DNA from: Cytophagales bacterium WSM2-2
Lineage (GTDB): Bacteria; Bacteroidota; Bacteroidia; Cytophagales; Cyclobacteriaceae
Length of the DNA stretch: 64,000 nt
Assembly: GCA_015472025.1 (NCBI GenBank)
Contig: BNHL01000001.1
Coordinates: 3,150,001-3,214,000, forward strand
Direction of reading: 5' to 3'
Shown here: positions 25,307 to 33,772 of the stretch, in pieces
How positions within the stretch are numbered: the stretch's first letter is position 1
How the letters are laid out: every line of letters begins with the position of its first letter
Notes under the pieces: generated by a model
What the model was told of the DNA's origin: nothing
Seen by the model: only the letters and a program-made list of their open reading frames with translations
Databases searched by the model: none
Position numbers and translations under genes: made by a program

Positions 25307-26110
25307 TTAGTCTGCGTGAAAAGGCGGTGCTGTCTTATCCTTTTTCCTTTCGATGCCAAGAAAATGAAGAAAAGTATCTCCACGCAATCCCAACCTTATT
25401 GTCTCCAATGGGATCACTTCATTGGGTGCTATGTTTCCCAAATTTACGTTGGCTCCGAGCAGTTGAATAAACCAAACCTGTTGTGCTTTTTGAGGAGCTT
25501 CCCAAATGATTTTTTCAAAGGGGATTTTAGTCAATATCTCCTGCACCAGACCTGATCTTACTTCACCGGAAGAACGGAACAACCCTACATTACCTCCTTC
25601 ACGGGCTTCACCAATTACCTTCCAGGCACCCGCGTCAAGCTCTTTTTGCATGAGCTCGATCCACATGTAAGGTGGAATAATTTTGTCTGCATCTTTGGAA
25701 CCAACTTCACTCAATACGGTTACTTGCTTGGAAAGCTTGGTGATGTAGTCAAGTTTTTTATCGTGATCGAGGTCGATGGAACCGTCTGAAACCTCGGCAT
25801 AAGCGAGGTCGTATTTGTCAAGCACTTTTCGATAATCGTCAAATTGATTTCTGATGATGAATGCTTCAAAAAGAGTTCCCCCAAAATAACATGGCACTCC
25901 GGCATCCTTATATACTTTTATTTTTTCCGCAAGATTGGGAGTAACGTAAGAAGTGGCCCAACCGAGTTTTACGATGTCGACATGGCTTGAAGCGACACTC
26001 ATGAAGTCTTCGGCTTCACGGACACTTAAGCCTTTGTCCATCGCCATGGTAAAACCGGTTTGTCTGGGCTTGGTAGTGCGCTCAGGTAAATTGTTTAATG
26101 TGTAGTTCAT
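25307..26110 (-). CDS. comA: Phosphosulfolactate synthase ComA family protein
   Basis: A 267-residue TIM-barrel protein. ComA adds sulfite to phosphoenolpyruvate to make (2R)-phosphosulfolactate, first known from coenzyme M synthesis in methanogens. Typical blocks: R-x-x-G-[FL]-T-M-x-x-D-K-G-L (residues 17-30), the HVDIVKLGWATS strand, GVPCYFGGTLFE, AYAEVSDGSIDL and VIGEAREGGNVGLFRSSGE. Bacteroidota do not make coenzyme M, so the product may feed another C3 sulfonate, for example sulfonolipid heads; that is speculation. The ATG overlaps the stop of the TPR gene by one base (TGATG), so the two are coupled. Confidence 0.86.
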   Translation of the reverse strand: MNYTLNNLPERTTKPRQTGFTMAMDKGLSVREAEDFMSVASSHVDIVKLGWATSYVTPNLAEKIKVYKDAGVPCYFGGTLFEAFIIRNQFDDYRKVLDKYDLAYAEVSDGSIDLDHDKKLDYITKLSKQVTVLSEVGSKDADKIIPPYMWIELMQKELDAGAWKVIGEAREGGNVGLFRSSGEVRSGLVQEILTKIPFEKIIWEAPQKAQQVWFIQLLGANVNLGNIAPNEVIPLETIRLGLRGDTFLHFLGIERKKDKTAPPFHAD

Positions 26111-27519
26111 CAGGGGTTTTCTTTTCTGTACTGTTCGATTATTTTAAATAGTGCTTTCTGAGTTTCGAGCTTCGGAAAAAAATCAAATAAAACCGAATGC
26201 CCTTCGAAATTAAGGATGAGTCCGTTTTCCAGATAGTTCATAGCCTCTTTGAATTTTCCTGATTCGATCAGGTAGGCAGCCATGCGATAAAAAAAATCAG
26301 GCTCGTGTGGCAGTTCTTCCATTCCCTGCAACAGAACGTCACAGGCTTTTTCGTGCTCTCCCTGCTCGTAATAAATAAACGACCAGTTGAGCCAAATCTC
26401 CTTGTCATCTGGCCCCAGAAGACTGGCTTCTTCATAAGCGCTGATACTGGATATGATGTTGCCGATTTTGTATTCAGCGTGTGCTGCTGCTTTCCAATAC
26501 TCGGGGTTGTCGTTACTTATCTTAATTGCTTTGTTGAAAAAATGCAGGGCCTGGTACCATTTTTCCTGTTTCTCCAGACAGCTGCCCGCTCCAAACACCG
26601 CCTCATCGTACAGAGGGTCGAGTTTGGTGGCTTTCTGAAAATACTTCAGGCCCAAGTCGTATTGCGCAAGATTTTCATACGCTGCGCCTATGCAGCAGTA
26701 AACTTCTGGGCTTGGTCCTTCTACCTCGATTGTCTTCTTGAATTCTTCCAGTGCTTCAGTAAATTTTTCGAGGTTCATGAAAGAATTACCCATGTTGAAC
26801 CGGGCTGACGCAAAATTCTCGTCAATGGCCAGGGCAAATTCATAAGCCTCTATAGCGTCTTCGAAACGCTCAAGTTTATTGCAGACTATTCCAAGGTTGT
26901 ACCAGGCAGCAGCCGAATAAGGATCTTCATCGATGAAGGCTTTATAGTAAGCGACACTGCTCTCGAGTTGCCCCACGATATCCAGGCAAAAAGCGAGTTC
27001 ATAAAGTGAACCCTCGTGTGTCAGATTGATCTCAATCGACTTTTTATAAAACTCGATTGCCGCTTCGTAGTTCTCCATACTTTGATAGGAGAGGCCAATA
27101 TTGTAATACAACTCATCGTGATCTTCTTCGGCAAAGGAAAGCGCTTCTTCGTAGACAGCAATTGCTTCGTCATGCTTGCCGCGAAGAGAGTGAACCGATC
27201 CGATTGACAAGTAAATTTCCAGGTCGTTGGGATGGAGATTTTTTGCGGCCTCCAACAATACCAAAGCCTCATCGTATTCTTTGAGGTGGGAGAGTACTTG
27301 TGCTTTAATGGTAAGTAGCTCTGTAGAAAAAGGAAACTGATCGATCGCGAGGTTAACGGCTACCAGGGCTTTCTTAAATTTTGAGGCAGCCATGTAATGA
27401 TCAATAATGATCTCATAGCTGTCGATGTCGTAAAAGCCGGGAGTATTTTTTCGGAGACTTTCTTCGTACCGTTTGATCAACTCTTCTTCCTCTTCTCTCT
27501 TTCTAAATTCGTGAGCCAT
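26110..27519 (-). CDS. Tetratricopeptide-repeat protein
   Basis: A 469-residue soluble protein made of about 12 TPR units of 34 residues, with recurrent patterns such as YYNIGLSYQSMENYEAAIEF, WYNLGIVCNKLERFEDAIEA and ARFNMGNSFMNLEKFTEALE. A charged N-terminus (MAHEFRKREEEEELIKRYEE) precedes them. It has no signal peptide or membrane helix, so it is a cytoplasmic scaffold. The partner is unknown. Its stop codon overlaps the comA start by one base. A GGCAAA/TTTGCC inverted repeat just before the ATG may fold over the ribosome site. Confidence 0.9.
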   Translation of the reverse strand: MAHEFRKREEEEELIKRYEESLRKNTPGFYDIDSYEIIIDHYMAASKFKKALVAVNLAIDQFPFSTELLTIKAQVLSHLKEYDEALVLLEAAKNLHPNDLEIYLSIGSVHSLRGKHDEAIAVYEEALSFAEEDHDELYYNIGLSYQSMENYEAAIEFYKKSIEINLTHEGSLYELAFCLDIVGQLESSVAYYKAFIDEDPYSAAAWYNLGIVCNKLERFEDAIEAYEFALAIDENFASARFNMGNSFMNLEKFTEALEEFKKTIEVEGPSPEVYCCIGAAYENLAQYDLGLKYFQKATKLDPLYDEAVFGAGSCLEKQEKWYQALHFFNKAIKISNDNPEYWKAAAHAEYKIGNIISSISAYEEASLLGPDDKEIWLNWSFIYYEQGEHEKACDVLLQGMEELPHEPDFFYRMAAYLIESGKFKEAMNYLENGLILNFEGHSVLFDFFPKLETQKALFKIIEQYRKENP

Positions 27520-27605
27520 CGGGCAAAAGGTTTGCCTAAATTAATTAAAAAAAACGCCTCGTAAAAACGTAGACTTATTTCAACGCAAAAATCATTGAAT
27601 TAATT

Positions 27606-28613
27606 TCAAGGGTCAACCTTGCTAATGCGATTTGTTTGTATTAAAAGCCTTCGGTAGTAGTCGCAGCACCAATCCAGGGTCTCAGAAAGTGGCCTGTAAG
27701 CCATTTGCAATCGATTGATGGATTTGGCGTTTTGGTATGCAAATTTTTCTTTTGGCATTTTTACCGACTGCCTGCTGATGACTGCGTCTGAGCCGGTAAT
27801 CCTGCAGCGCATTTCTTCCAGCCAGGCTGCAGCTTTAAGAATCCTTGGGTGTATTCGCGTGGAAGGCGGCTTTTTTCCAAGGCGCCCGGCAATGTGCTCC
27901 ATCAGCTCTTTCAGGCTTATTTGCCCTGCGCTGGCAATGAATTTTTCTCCGGTAATATTCTCCTTGTACATTTTAAAAATCATGTCTACTACATCGCGTA
28001 CATCCACGTAGTTGATGTCGCCATCTGCGTAGAACCTTCTCTCCTGTTGCACATACTTAAAAATCTGCGCACTGCTTTTTGAAGCATCAGCTGGAGCAAG
28101 AATTATTGACGGGTTTATGATTGAAATATTCAGGCCCTCTTCCTGCCCTCTGAAAACCTCTAATTCTGCGAGGTATTTTGATTTGGCATAATCCGAATTC
28201 AGATCGCTGTCAACCCACTGACTATTTTCGTCTATGGTTGCTTGTCCTTTTTTCCGTCCGAGGGCCGCCACTGAACTTACAAATATCAGGCGAGGAATCC
28301 CCAAGGAGAGGCACGTGTTAACGATGTTGCGCGTACCCAGGACGTTAGTGTCGTACAGTTTTTCCTTCGCTCTTGGGTCAAATGAAACCAGGGCTGCTGA
28401 ATGGATTACGGTATCCACCCCCTTCAATGCTTCGGGCAGTAATACGCTATTGGTAACGTCCGCATTACGCAATTCCACTTGTTCAGCATAACTGTTTAGC
28501 AGGGACAGGTCACTGTCTTCGCGTTTCAACCCAGCGACTGGTATCTTTTCATCCACTAGCTTCTTAAGAATGAAACTTCCAAGCAACCCATTGATTCCAG
28601 TAATCGCTACCAT
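27606..28613 (-). CDS. NAD-dependent epimerase/dehydratase (extended SDR)
   Basis: A 335-residue Rossmann protein. The start is set at the ATG (28613-28611), two bases after the stop of the PHP gene; the longer reading would need TTG. Features: GINGLLGS (NAD-binding glycine pattern), a D-V-T strand, SSVAALG with the catalytic Ser, and YAKSKYLAE (Y-x-x-x-K active site, about residues 142-150). Family members change sugar nucleotides or reduce dihydroflavonol-like ketones. The position at the end of a capsule operon points to sugar-nucleotide or polyprenyl-sugar chemistry, without proof of substrate. Confidence 0.86.
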   Translation of the reverse strand: MVAITGINGLLGSFILKKLVDEKIPVAGLKREDSDLSLLNSYAEQVELRNADVTNSVLLPEALKGVDTVIHSAALVSFDPRAKEKLYDTNVLGTRNIVNTCLSLGIPRLIFVSSVAALGRKKGQATIDENSQWVDSDLNSDYAKSKYLAELEVFRGQEEGLNISIINPSIILAPADASKSSAQIFKYVQQERRFYADGDINYVDVRDVVDMIFKMYKENITGEKFIASAGQISLKELMEHIAGRLGKKPPSTRIHPRILKAAAWLEEMRCRITGSDAVISRQSVKMPKEKFAYQNAKSINRLQMAYRPLSETLDWCCDYYRRLLIQTNRISKVDP

Positions 28614-28615
28614 GC

Positions 28616-29335
28616 TCAAAGGGAATTGTTATACAATGGAAAACTAAGGGCTCGTTTAACATACTTGTTTCGTAGTGCATCCTGCAGGGCTATTGCGTGC
28701 CGCAACTGATGACAATCACTTCCTAAAAAATCAACGAGGCTATTGTCCACGAGTTTTTGAGCTACGGCCTGAACTTGTCGGGAGTAAAAACCAATCAAAG
28801 ACAAAATGTTTATCTGCAGTAGAACTCCACGATAGCGAAGATCCTCAGCTTTCTCGACGGTCATAAATTGGTAACGCTCAGGATGTGCCAGAATAGGCTT
28901 ATACCCCTGTGTCGTGAGCTTGAACAGGAAGTCGTTCAGCTGAAAAGGCTCTGTGACATAATTCATCTCGAAAAGAAAATAGTTGTCACCGAAAGTTAAC
29001 AGTTTGCTTCCGGAATTCACCGCATCGATCAGATCCAGGTCCAGATAATATTCCGCAGCAGCGGTAAGGTTAATATCGACATCACGATCTTTCAGAAATT
29101 GATTTACTTCCGCCAGCTTACCAGTAATTATTTCAGGGGTGTTTTTATATATGTCATTGATGTGAGGTGTTGTCACAAGGGCTTTGTAGCCTGCTTCTTT
29201 GAGCTTGAGGATCACTTGCAGTGATTCATCCAGGCTTTGAACTCCATCATCTATTGCCGGCAGCAGATGAGAGTGAATGTCCGTGAGTAATGGCACGGCA
29301 GGAGTACTCTTTTTCTTGAAGGAAAATGAAAACAC
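28616..29335 (-). CDS. PHP-family tyrosine phosphatase, CpsB/YwqE type
   Basis: A 239-residue metal-dependent phosphatase that removes phosphates from the C-terminal tyrosines of Wzc-like kinases. PHP metal motifs: DIHSHLLPAIDDG (residues 19-31), TTPH (about 55-58), a Glu before YYLDLDL, LAHPERY (about 150-156) and GSDCHQL (about 205-211). The start is GTG, placed directly after the stop codon of the kinase gene with no base between, so translation is coupled. This matches its role as the off switch for the kinase next door. Confidence 0.93.
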   Translation of the reverse strand: MFSFSFKKKSTPAVPLLTDIHSHLLPAIDDGVQSLDESLQVILKLKEAGYKALVTTPHINDIYKNTPEIITGKLAEVNQFLKDRDVDINLTAAAEYYLDLDLIDAVNSGSKLLTFGDNYFLFEMNYVTEPFQLNDFLFKLTTQGYKPILAHPERYQFMTVEKAEDLRYRGVLLQINILSLIGFYSRQVQAVAQKLVDNSLVDFLGSDCHQLRHAIALQDALRNKYVKRALSFPLYNNSL

Positions 29336-31657
29336 TCAGGATTTGAAAAATTTCCACCAATCTTTTCTTTCTGAATATTCCTCATAATACCCGTAGCCAT
29401 TCAGCTTGTCTGATTGAGGCAACGCGTTAAGGACAATCGCGACATTCGTGAGTTTGTTCACGGTCATAATCCGGTCGATGTCTCGCAGAAATGCTTTCTT
29501 AGAGTAATTGGCACGAACTACGAAAATAGACAGGTCCGACTTACGCATAGCCATGATGGCATCAGTGACAAGTCCAGCCGGGGGAGTATCCAGCAGCAAG
29601 AAGTCATACTCCTTCTGCATTTCGTTGAGGAGGTCTGTAAACTCACCATTGACGAGCAGCTCTGAAGGATTGGGGGGCAGAGGCCCTGAGGGAATGAAGT
29701 CGAGGTTCTCGATTTGAGTCTTCTGAACACATTCCCGCCAGGTGTGCTTATTGATAAGTACAGTGCTTAAGCCTTTGTCATTAGTGCCATCGTTTCCAAT
29801 GTCTGTCAATTTTGCTTTGCGCATATCCAAATCCAGGAGCGCTACTTTTTTATTGGACATAGCAAGTACCCCACCGAGATTTTTTGCAAGGAACGACTTG
29901 CCTTCACCGGAAATCGAGGAAGAAATGGTTACTATTTTTTTTGTTCCGCCAGAAGTGAAGAAATCAAGGTTTGTTCGTAAAGAACGAATTGCTTCGCTCG
30001 TCATCGATCGAGGTTTATCTCTGACGAGGATGCCTGCGCTGCTTGAGTTTCGCGATGACGGAATGACACCCAGTACCGGGATGTCAAGGACTTGGTCGAT
30101 TTCTCTTACGCTTGTTACCTTATTATCTAAAATATAGGAGAAACCAATGAAGAAAAATGCAATCGCGATAGAAGCAGCAAAACCCGCTCCATGGATCAAC
30201 AACTTTCTCTGCGAAATAGGAGCCCTGGGAAAAGACGCTGCCGACAAAATCTTGAAATCTGGTGTACTTCCGGCTTTTGCTATTTCAAACTGTGCTTTTG
30301 ACTGCAGCATCGAGAGATAGAATTCAGTGATGAGATTGTAAAACCTCTGATTCTTCGAAAATTTTGTGTTCTTGTCAGGCATGGACAAGAATTCCTGATC
30401 AAGTTTCTGTTTTTCCTTCACAACATCAGCTAGGGATTTCATCCAGTCCTCCTTGAGGCTATTTAACTGGTTATAAATCTGATCTTTCAATAGCGCGACA
30501 TCTCTTTCCTTTTGCCTGAAGGCGAAAGTATTTTCGTTATAAGCAAGGGCCAGTTTGTCCCTTTCCTGAGTCAATGTTGACAGTGCCTCCATTCGTTTGT
30601 TGACATACTCAGGAAGAAAAGGATATTGAAATGAAAAATTCTGTTTCTTGTCAGAGATCAGGTTATCTAATACTTTATTGATTTCAATGATTTTTTTGTT
30701 CAAGGTATACCGTTGTGAATCAAGCCGATTTATCTGATTGATAGTCTGCTTCATGTCCTGGCTGGCATCACTCGTTTTGTTTTTGAGAGTAAATTCCTCA
30801 AAATAATTTTCGAACCCTTCCATCCTTTTTTCGAGTTGGGCCAGTTCGTGATTCAGCCAATCTATCTTTTGTTTGTTGGCCTGATTTTTTTGCTCGTTGC
30901 TGTAGTCAATGTAAACTGAGTCAATTTTGTTTACAATGTCCACCGCTTTTTTAGCATTGTTGTCCTTAAAAGAAATTCGAATAGTGTTGGCCTGGTAATT
31001 CAGTGGTTCAACTAATGTATTTCTAGAAAGATAGCCAACGAGCATATCCCTACTGTTGATCACAAAATAATACACGTTTCCATCATTGCCGGTGAGATTG
31101 CCACGATTGGTCACTATAAATTCTGTGCCTTGATAGGAGATTGGCTTCCCGTAGAGTGCTGTCAGCTCTGTGTGCTTGTCTGCCATCTTCAGTTGAAAAG
31201 AATGCTCATCAACGGGCTTGAAATAAATAGGCACGTTGCGGGCTCCGGCTTTTAAATTCAACAGGGTTATTTCAAATGGCGATTGTGTATATAATTCGTT
31301 GTTCAACACATTTCCTTCGCTGAAGTAACTGACGTGAAGATTAAGTGAATCAATAATTTTATTTAGGAAGAGCTTAGACTTGATTTGTTCGATTTCGCCG
31401 GAAATAATATCGCGATTCTGATCTTGAACAATTTCCTTAATCCCTAACTCGGTTGCGTTTCTTTTTACATCCAGTTTTAACTCTGAAGCAGATTCAAAAA
31501 TATCTTTTGTCCATCGGGTTGTTAAATAGGCCGCACCGTTGCACGATAAAAAAATTAGTAGCAACCACCATTTGCTTCGGCTGACGACTGCGCTCAGCTT
31601 ATCGACATCAATCGTGTCCTGAACGGCTCCTGCAATATTATTCGAATTCTCTTTCAA
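29336..31657 (-). CDS. Wzc-like exopolysaccharide chain-length protein / tyrosine autokinase
   Basis: A 773-residue inner-membrane co-polymerase. A Wzz domain with a first helix (about residues 32-48) leads to a long periplasmic coiled-coil stretch (about 260-470). A second helix is at about 485-505. The cytoplasmic BY-kinase domain has Walker A SGEGKSF (about residues 580-586), Walker A' VALLDLDMRKA, Walker B FLLLDTPP and a C-terminal Tyr cluster (GYGYYEEYSE) that is autophosphorylated. It cooperates with the Wza-like exporter encoded just upstream and is reset by the PHP phosphatase downstream. Confidence 0.94.
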   Translation of the reverse strand: MKENSNNIAGAVQDTIDVDKLSAVVSRSKWWLLLIFLSCNGAAYLTTRWTKDIFESASELKLDVKRNATELGIKEIVQDQNRDIISGEIEQIKSKLFLNKIIDSLNLHVSYFSEGNVLNNELYTQSPFEITLLNLKAGARNVPIYFKPVDEHSFQLKMADKHTELTALYGKPISYQGTEFIVTNRGNLTGNDGNVYYFVINSRDMLVGYLSRNTLVEPLNYQANTIRISFKDNNAKKAVDIVNKIDSVYIDYSNEQKNQANKQKIDWLNHELAQLEKRMEGFENYFEEFTLKNKTSDASQDMKQTINQINRLDSQRYTLNKKIIEINKVLDNLISDKKQNFSFQYPFLPEYVNKRMEALSTLTQERDKLALAYNENTFAFRQKERDVALLKDQIYNQLNSLKEDWMKSLADVVKEKQKLDQEFLSMPDKNTKFSKNQRFYNLITEFYLSMLQSKAQFEIAKAGSTPDFKILSAASFPRAPISQRKLLIHGAGFAASIAIAFFFIGFSYILDNKVTSVREIDQVLDIPVLGVIPSSRNSSSAGILVRDKPRSMTSEAIRSLRTNLDFFTSGGTKKIVTISSSISGEGKSFLAKNLGGVLAMSNKKVALLDLDMRKAKLTDIGNDGTNDKGLSTVLINKHTWRECVQKTQIENLDFIPSGPLPPNPSELLVNGEFTDLLNEMQKEYDFLLLDTPPAGLVTDAIMAMRKSDLSIFVVRANYSKKAFLRDIDRIMTVNKLTNVAIVLNALPQSDKLNGYGYYEEYSERKDWWKFFKS

Positions 31658-31666
31658 ATGGATTTT

Positions 31667-32437
31667 CTATTTCGAACTATTGACTACAAGTATGGTGATC
31701 AATGAAATCAATGGATAAATTATTAAAGAGTAATCGCGCAACCCTTCTGTAAGTGGTCTCCTGATTGGCTCTACATAAACAATATCACCAGATTCTACAA
31801 TCATGTTGCCTTCCATATATCCCTGAATAGTACTGAAATCAATCTGGTAGACATGCGTGTCTCGAATCAACCTGATGTTGTGAGCTTTAGCATTGTTGTC
31901 TACCCCTTTTGACATAGCCAGAATCTCCGCTACCCTGACGTTGGTGTTGTTTAAAGGGATCACCTGACCTCCTGGGGCACCAAGTACAATAACCCGTTTA
32001 TTGACAAAAGACATTTTTACAAAAGAATCTTTGAATGCAGACTCCGCATATTTCTTCTGAAGAACTTCTTCTGCCTGACGAAGGGTTAATCCTTCCAATT
32101 TAATTTCTCCGAGTATAGGTAGTTTTGCCATCCCATTGATATCCACCAGGTAAGTATTTTGCTCTGACGATTGATCCTGTGAAGTCGATTTTTCGTTTTT
32201 TGCTCCGCCTGTCATTTCAGGATTAGGGTCAATTAATCGTTCTCCGTTAAAGGAGTGCAACTCGACTCTTAACTTATCGTTTTTCTGGATAACGTAGTTC
32301 TTTTCCGTGGCTGTCACTTCTTTTTTCAATGCCTCGGGCATGTGCCCGGGAGTGGGCTTAAACATGATGTTCTGTTTATAACTAGAGCAAGAACAAAGAG
32401 CGGAAGCAAAAGCGATAAAAGTGACGATATAGCGCAC
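31667..32437 (-). CDS. Wza-like polysaccharide export lipoprotein
   Basis: A 256-residue outer-membrane lipoprotein of the polysaccharide biosynthesis/export family. The lipobox ALCSCS places the acyl Cys at about residue 16. The poly-export domain follows (YVIQKNDKLRVELHSF, then TYLVDINGMAKLPILGEIKLEGLTL, given here as landmarks), and an SLBB domain covers about residues 140-210. A C-terminal hydrophobic segment (YSLIIYPLISLITILVVNS) may be the outer-membrane helix of the pore. It ends nine bases before the kinase gene and works with it in export. Confidence 0.92.
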   Translation of the reverse strand: MRYIVTFIAFASALCSCSSYKQNIMFKPTPGHMPEALKKEVTATEKNYVIQKNDKLRVELHSFNGERLIDPNPEMTGGAKNEKSTSQDQSSEQNTYLVDINGMAKLPILGEIKLEGLTLRQAEEVLQKKYAESAFKDSFVKMSFVNKRVIVLGAPGGQVIPLNNTNVRVAEILAMSKGVDNNAKAHNIRLIRDTHVYQIDFSTIQGYMEGNMIVESGDIVYVEPIRRPLTEGLRDYSLIIYPLISLITILVVNSSK

Positions 32438-32523
32438 AGCAGGGGTTTATCAGTTATGCGTGAAGTTACGATTTTTTTAGATCAACTTATTCTCAGGACC
32501 AAGCCTGAACCGGGTTGGAAATC

Positions 32524-33636
32524 TTAACTGGCGACAGCAATTGCGTGAATGGCGTTGATATACTTATCAATGACAATAGCCTCGTCAAACTCGTGCTCAA
32601 CTTTTTTTCTGCCGTTCAGCCCCATCGTTTTCAGCGATTGCTCATCAAGCGAGGCCATTGTCTTCATTTTATCGGCAAGGTCGTTTGCATCTTTCAGTTT
32701 ACAGAGCAGGCCGTTATAGCCATCTTTCACGACATGGTGACATCCTGGTACATCAGTTGTAATAATGGGTTTAGCAATGCTGGCAGCCTCAAGTAGCGTT
32801 CGTGGCGTGCCTTCCCGGTACGAGGGCAAAACAACGCAGTCAGCCTGTGCCATATATGGGCGAACATCTTTGGCAGTGCCCAGGTAGTCTATGGTTCCGT
32901 TTTGAATCCACTGATCAATCAGGTCAACTTTAATTCCACGTTTGTGATAGGGATCTTTTGCTCCCAAAATTTGGAATTTTGCCTCAACACCCGATGCGTT
33001 CAATTTTTCAATGGCATCAATGTACTCGTGAATTCCTTTGTCGGTAATTAATCGGGATACAAGAAGGAAAGTGAATTTTTTGTTTCGTTTATACTCTACC
33101 GGTGAAAAACGGGACAAATCTATCCCAGAGCCCGGAAGCAAATCTGCGGCATCAGAACTGACTAACTTCTTGTCTACAAACAATGACAAGTCATCAGGGT
33201 TTTGAAAAAAGACTTTTTTGGGAAACAAGAATGCAAGTCTGTAGAGAGTTAGCGCGATGGACGTGACCCAACTCTTCTTGAGGAAGATTGTGCCCAGGCC
33301 ACAAACATTGTTGATACAAGGAATACGTAAAATGGCAGCAGCAAGAGTTCCGTACACATTTGGCTTGATTGTGTAATGCAAAATAACGTCAGGTTTGATC
33401 TTCCGGTATGCAAGCAGCAATTCAAAAATGAGGAGGAAGTCCTTCAGTGGATTAGCTCCACGGCTATCCATTTTCAGGTCATGGTGAATGCACCCTGCCT
33501 CAGTTAAATAATGGGTATAATCGTCATGCGGGGCGATAGTGTGAACTTCATGCCCTTCGGCTAACAAAGCCCTAACGAAATTCATCCTGAAATTGTAAAT
33601 ATTCCAAGATGTATTCAAAACAACGGTGATTTTCAT
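32524..33636 (-). CDS. Glycosyltransferase family 4 protein
   Basis: A 370-residue GT-B glycosyltransferase. It has an N-terminal receptor domain (KITVVLNTSWNIYNFRMNFV, LHYTIKPNVYGTLAA) and a donor domain with FLLVSRLITDKGI and the E-x7-E motif REGTPRTLLEAAS (about residues 273-285). It resembles PglA-like enzymes that add HexNAc to undecaprenyl-linked sugars; the donor is not certain. First gene of the capsule operon, 86 bases before the Wza gene. Its leader has an ACCGGT-spaced-ACCGGT hairpin and a TAGATTTG promoter box. Confidence 0.9.
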   Translation of the reverse strand: MKITVVLNTSWNIYNFRMNFVRALLAEGHEVHTIAPHDDYTHYLTEAGCIHHDLKMDSRGANPLKDFLLIFELLLAYRKIKPDVILHYTIKPNVYGTLAAAILRIPCINNVCGLGTIFLKKSWVTSIALTLYRLAFLFPKKVFFQNPDDLSLFVDKKLVSSDAADLLPGSGIDLSRFSPVEYKRNKKFTFLLVSRLITDKGIHEYIDAIEKLNASGVEAKFQILGAKDPYHKRGIKVDLIDQWIQNGTIDYLGTAKDVRPYMAQADCVVLPSYREGTPRTLLEAASIAKPIITTDVPGCHHVVKDGYNGLLCKLKDANDLADKMKTMASLDEQSLKTMGLNGRKKVEHEFDEAIVIDKYINAIHAIAVAS

Positions 33637-33651
33637 TCTTTTGCCAACTAT

Positions 33652-33670
33652 ACCGGTTTGACAGACCGGT
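33652..33670 (-). promoter_or_regulatory. Hairpin or operator in the glycosyltransferase leader
   Basis: Two copies of the self-complementary hexamer ACCGGT (33652-33657 and 33665-33670) are separated by seven bases, 16 bases before the start codon and downstream of the -7 box. They could form a leader RNA hairpin or a two-site operator for the capsule operon. Confidence 0.35.
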
Positions 33671-33712
33671 GGTTTAGGTTCCTGAAAAGCCTTTTGTCAA
33701 TAGTACATCCTG

Positions 33713-33720
33713 CAAATCTA
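33713..33720 (-). promoter_or_regulatory. Candidate -7 box of the capsule operon
   Basis: Minus-strand TAGATTTG matches TAnnTTTG, 76 bases before the glycosyltransferase start. It lies back to back with the hflX promoter. Confidence 0.4.
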
Positions 33721-33733
33721 CAAAAAAGTAACC

Positions 33734-33764
33734 TTGGGCGGAAGGCAACTTTGCGATATGTTTG
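33734..33764 (+). promoter_or_regulatory. Candidate hflX promoter
   Basis: TTG (33734-33736), then 20 bases, then TATGTTTG (33757-33764), a TAnnTTTG match. The hflX ATG follows only eight bases later, so the mRNA would be leaderless or nearly so. Confidence 0.5.
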
Positions 33765-33772
33765 CATTTTGA

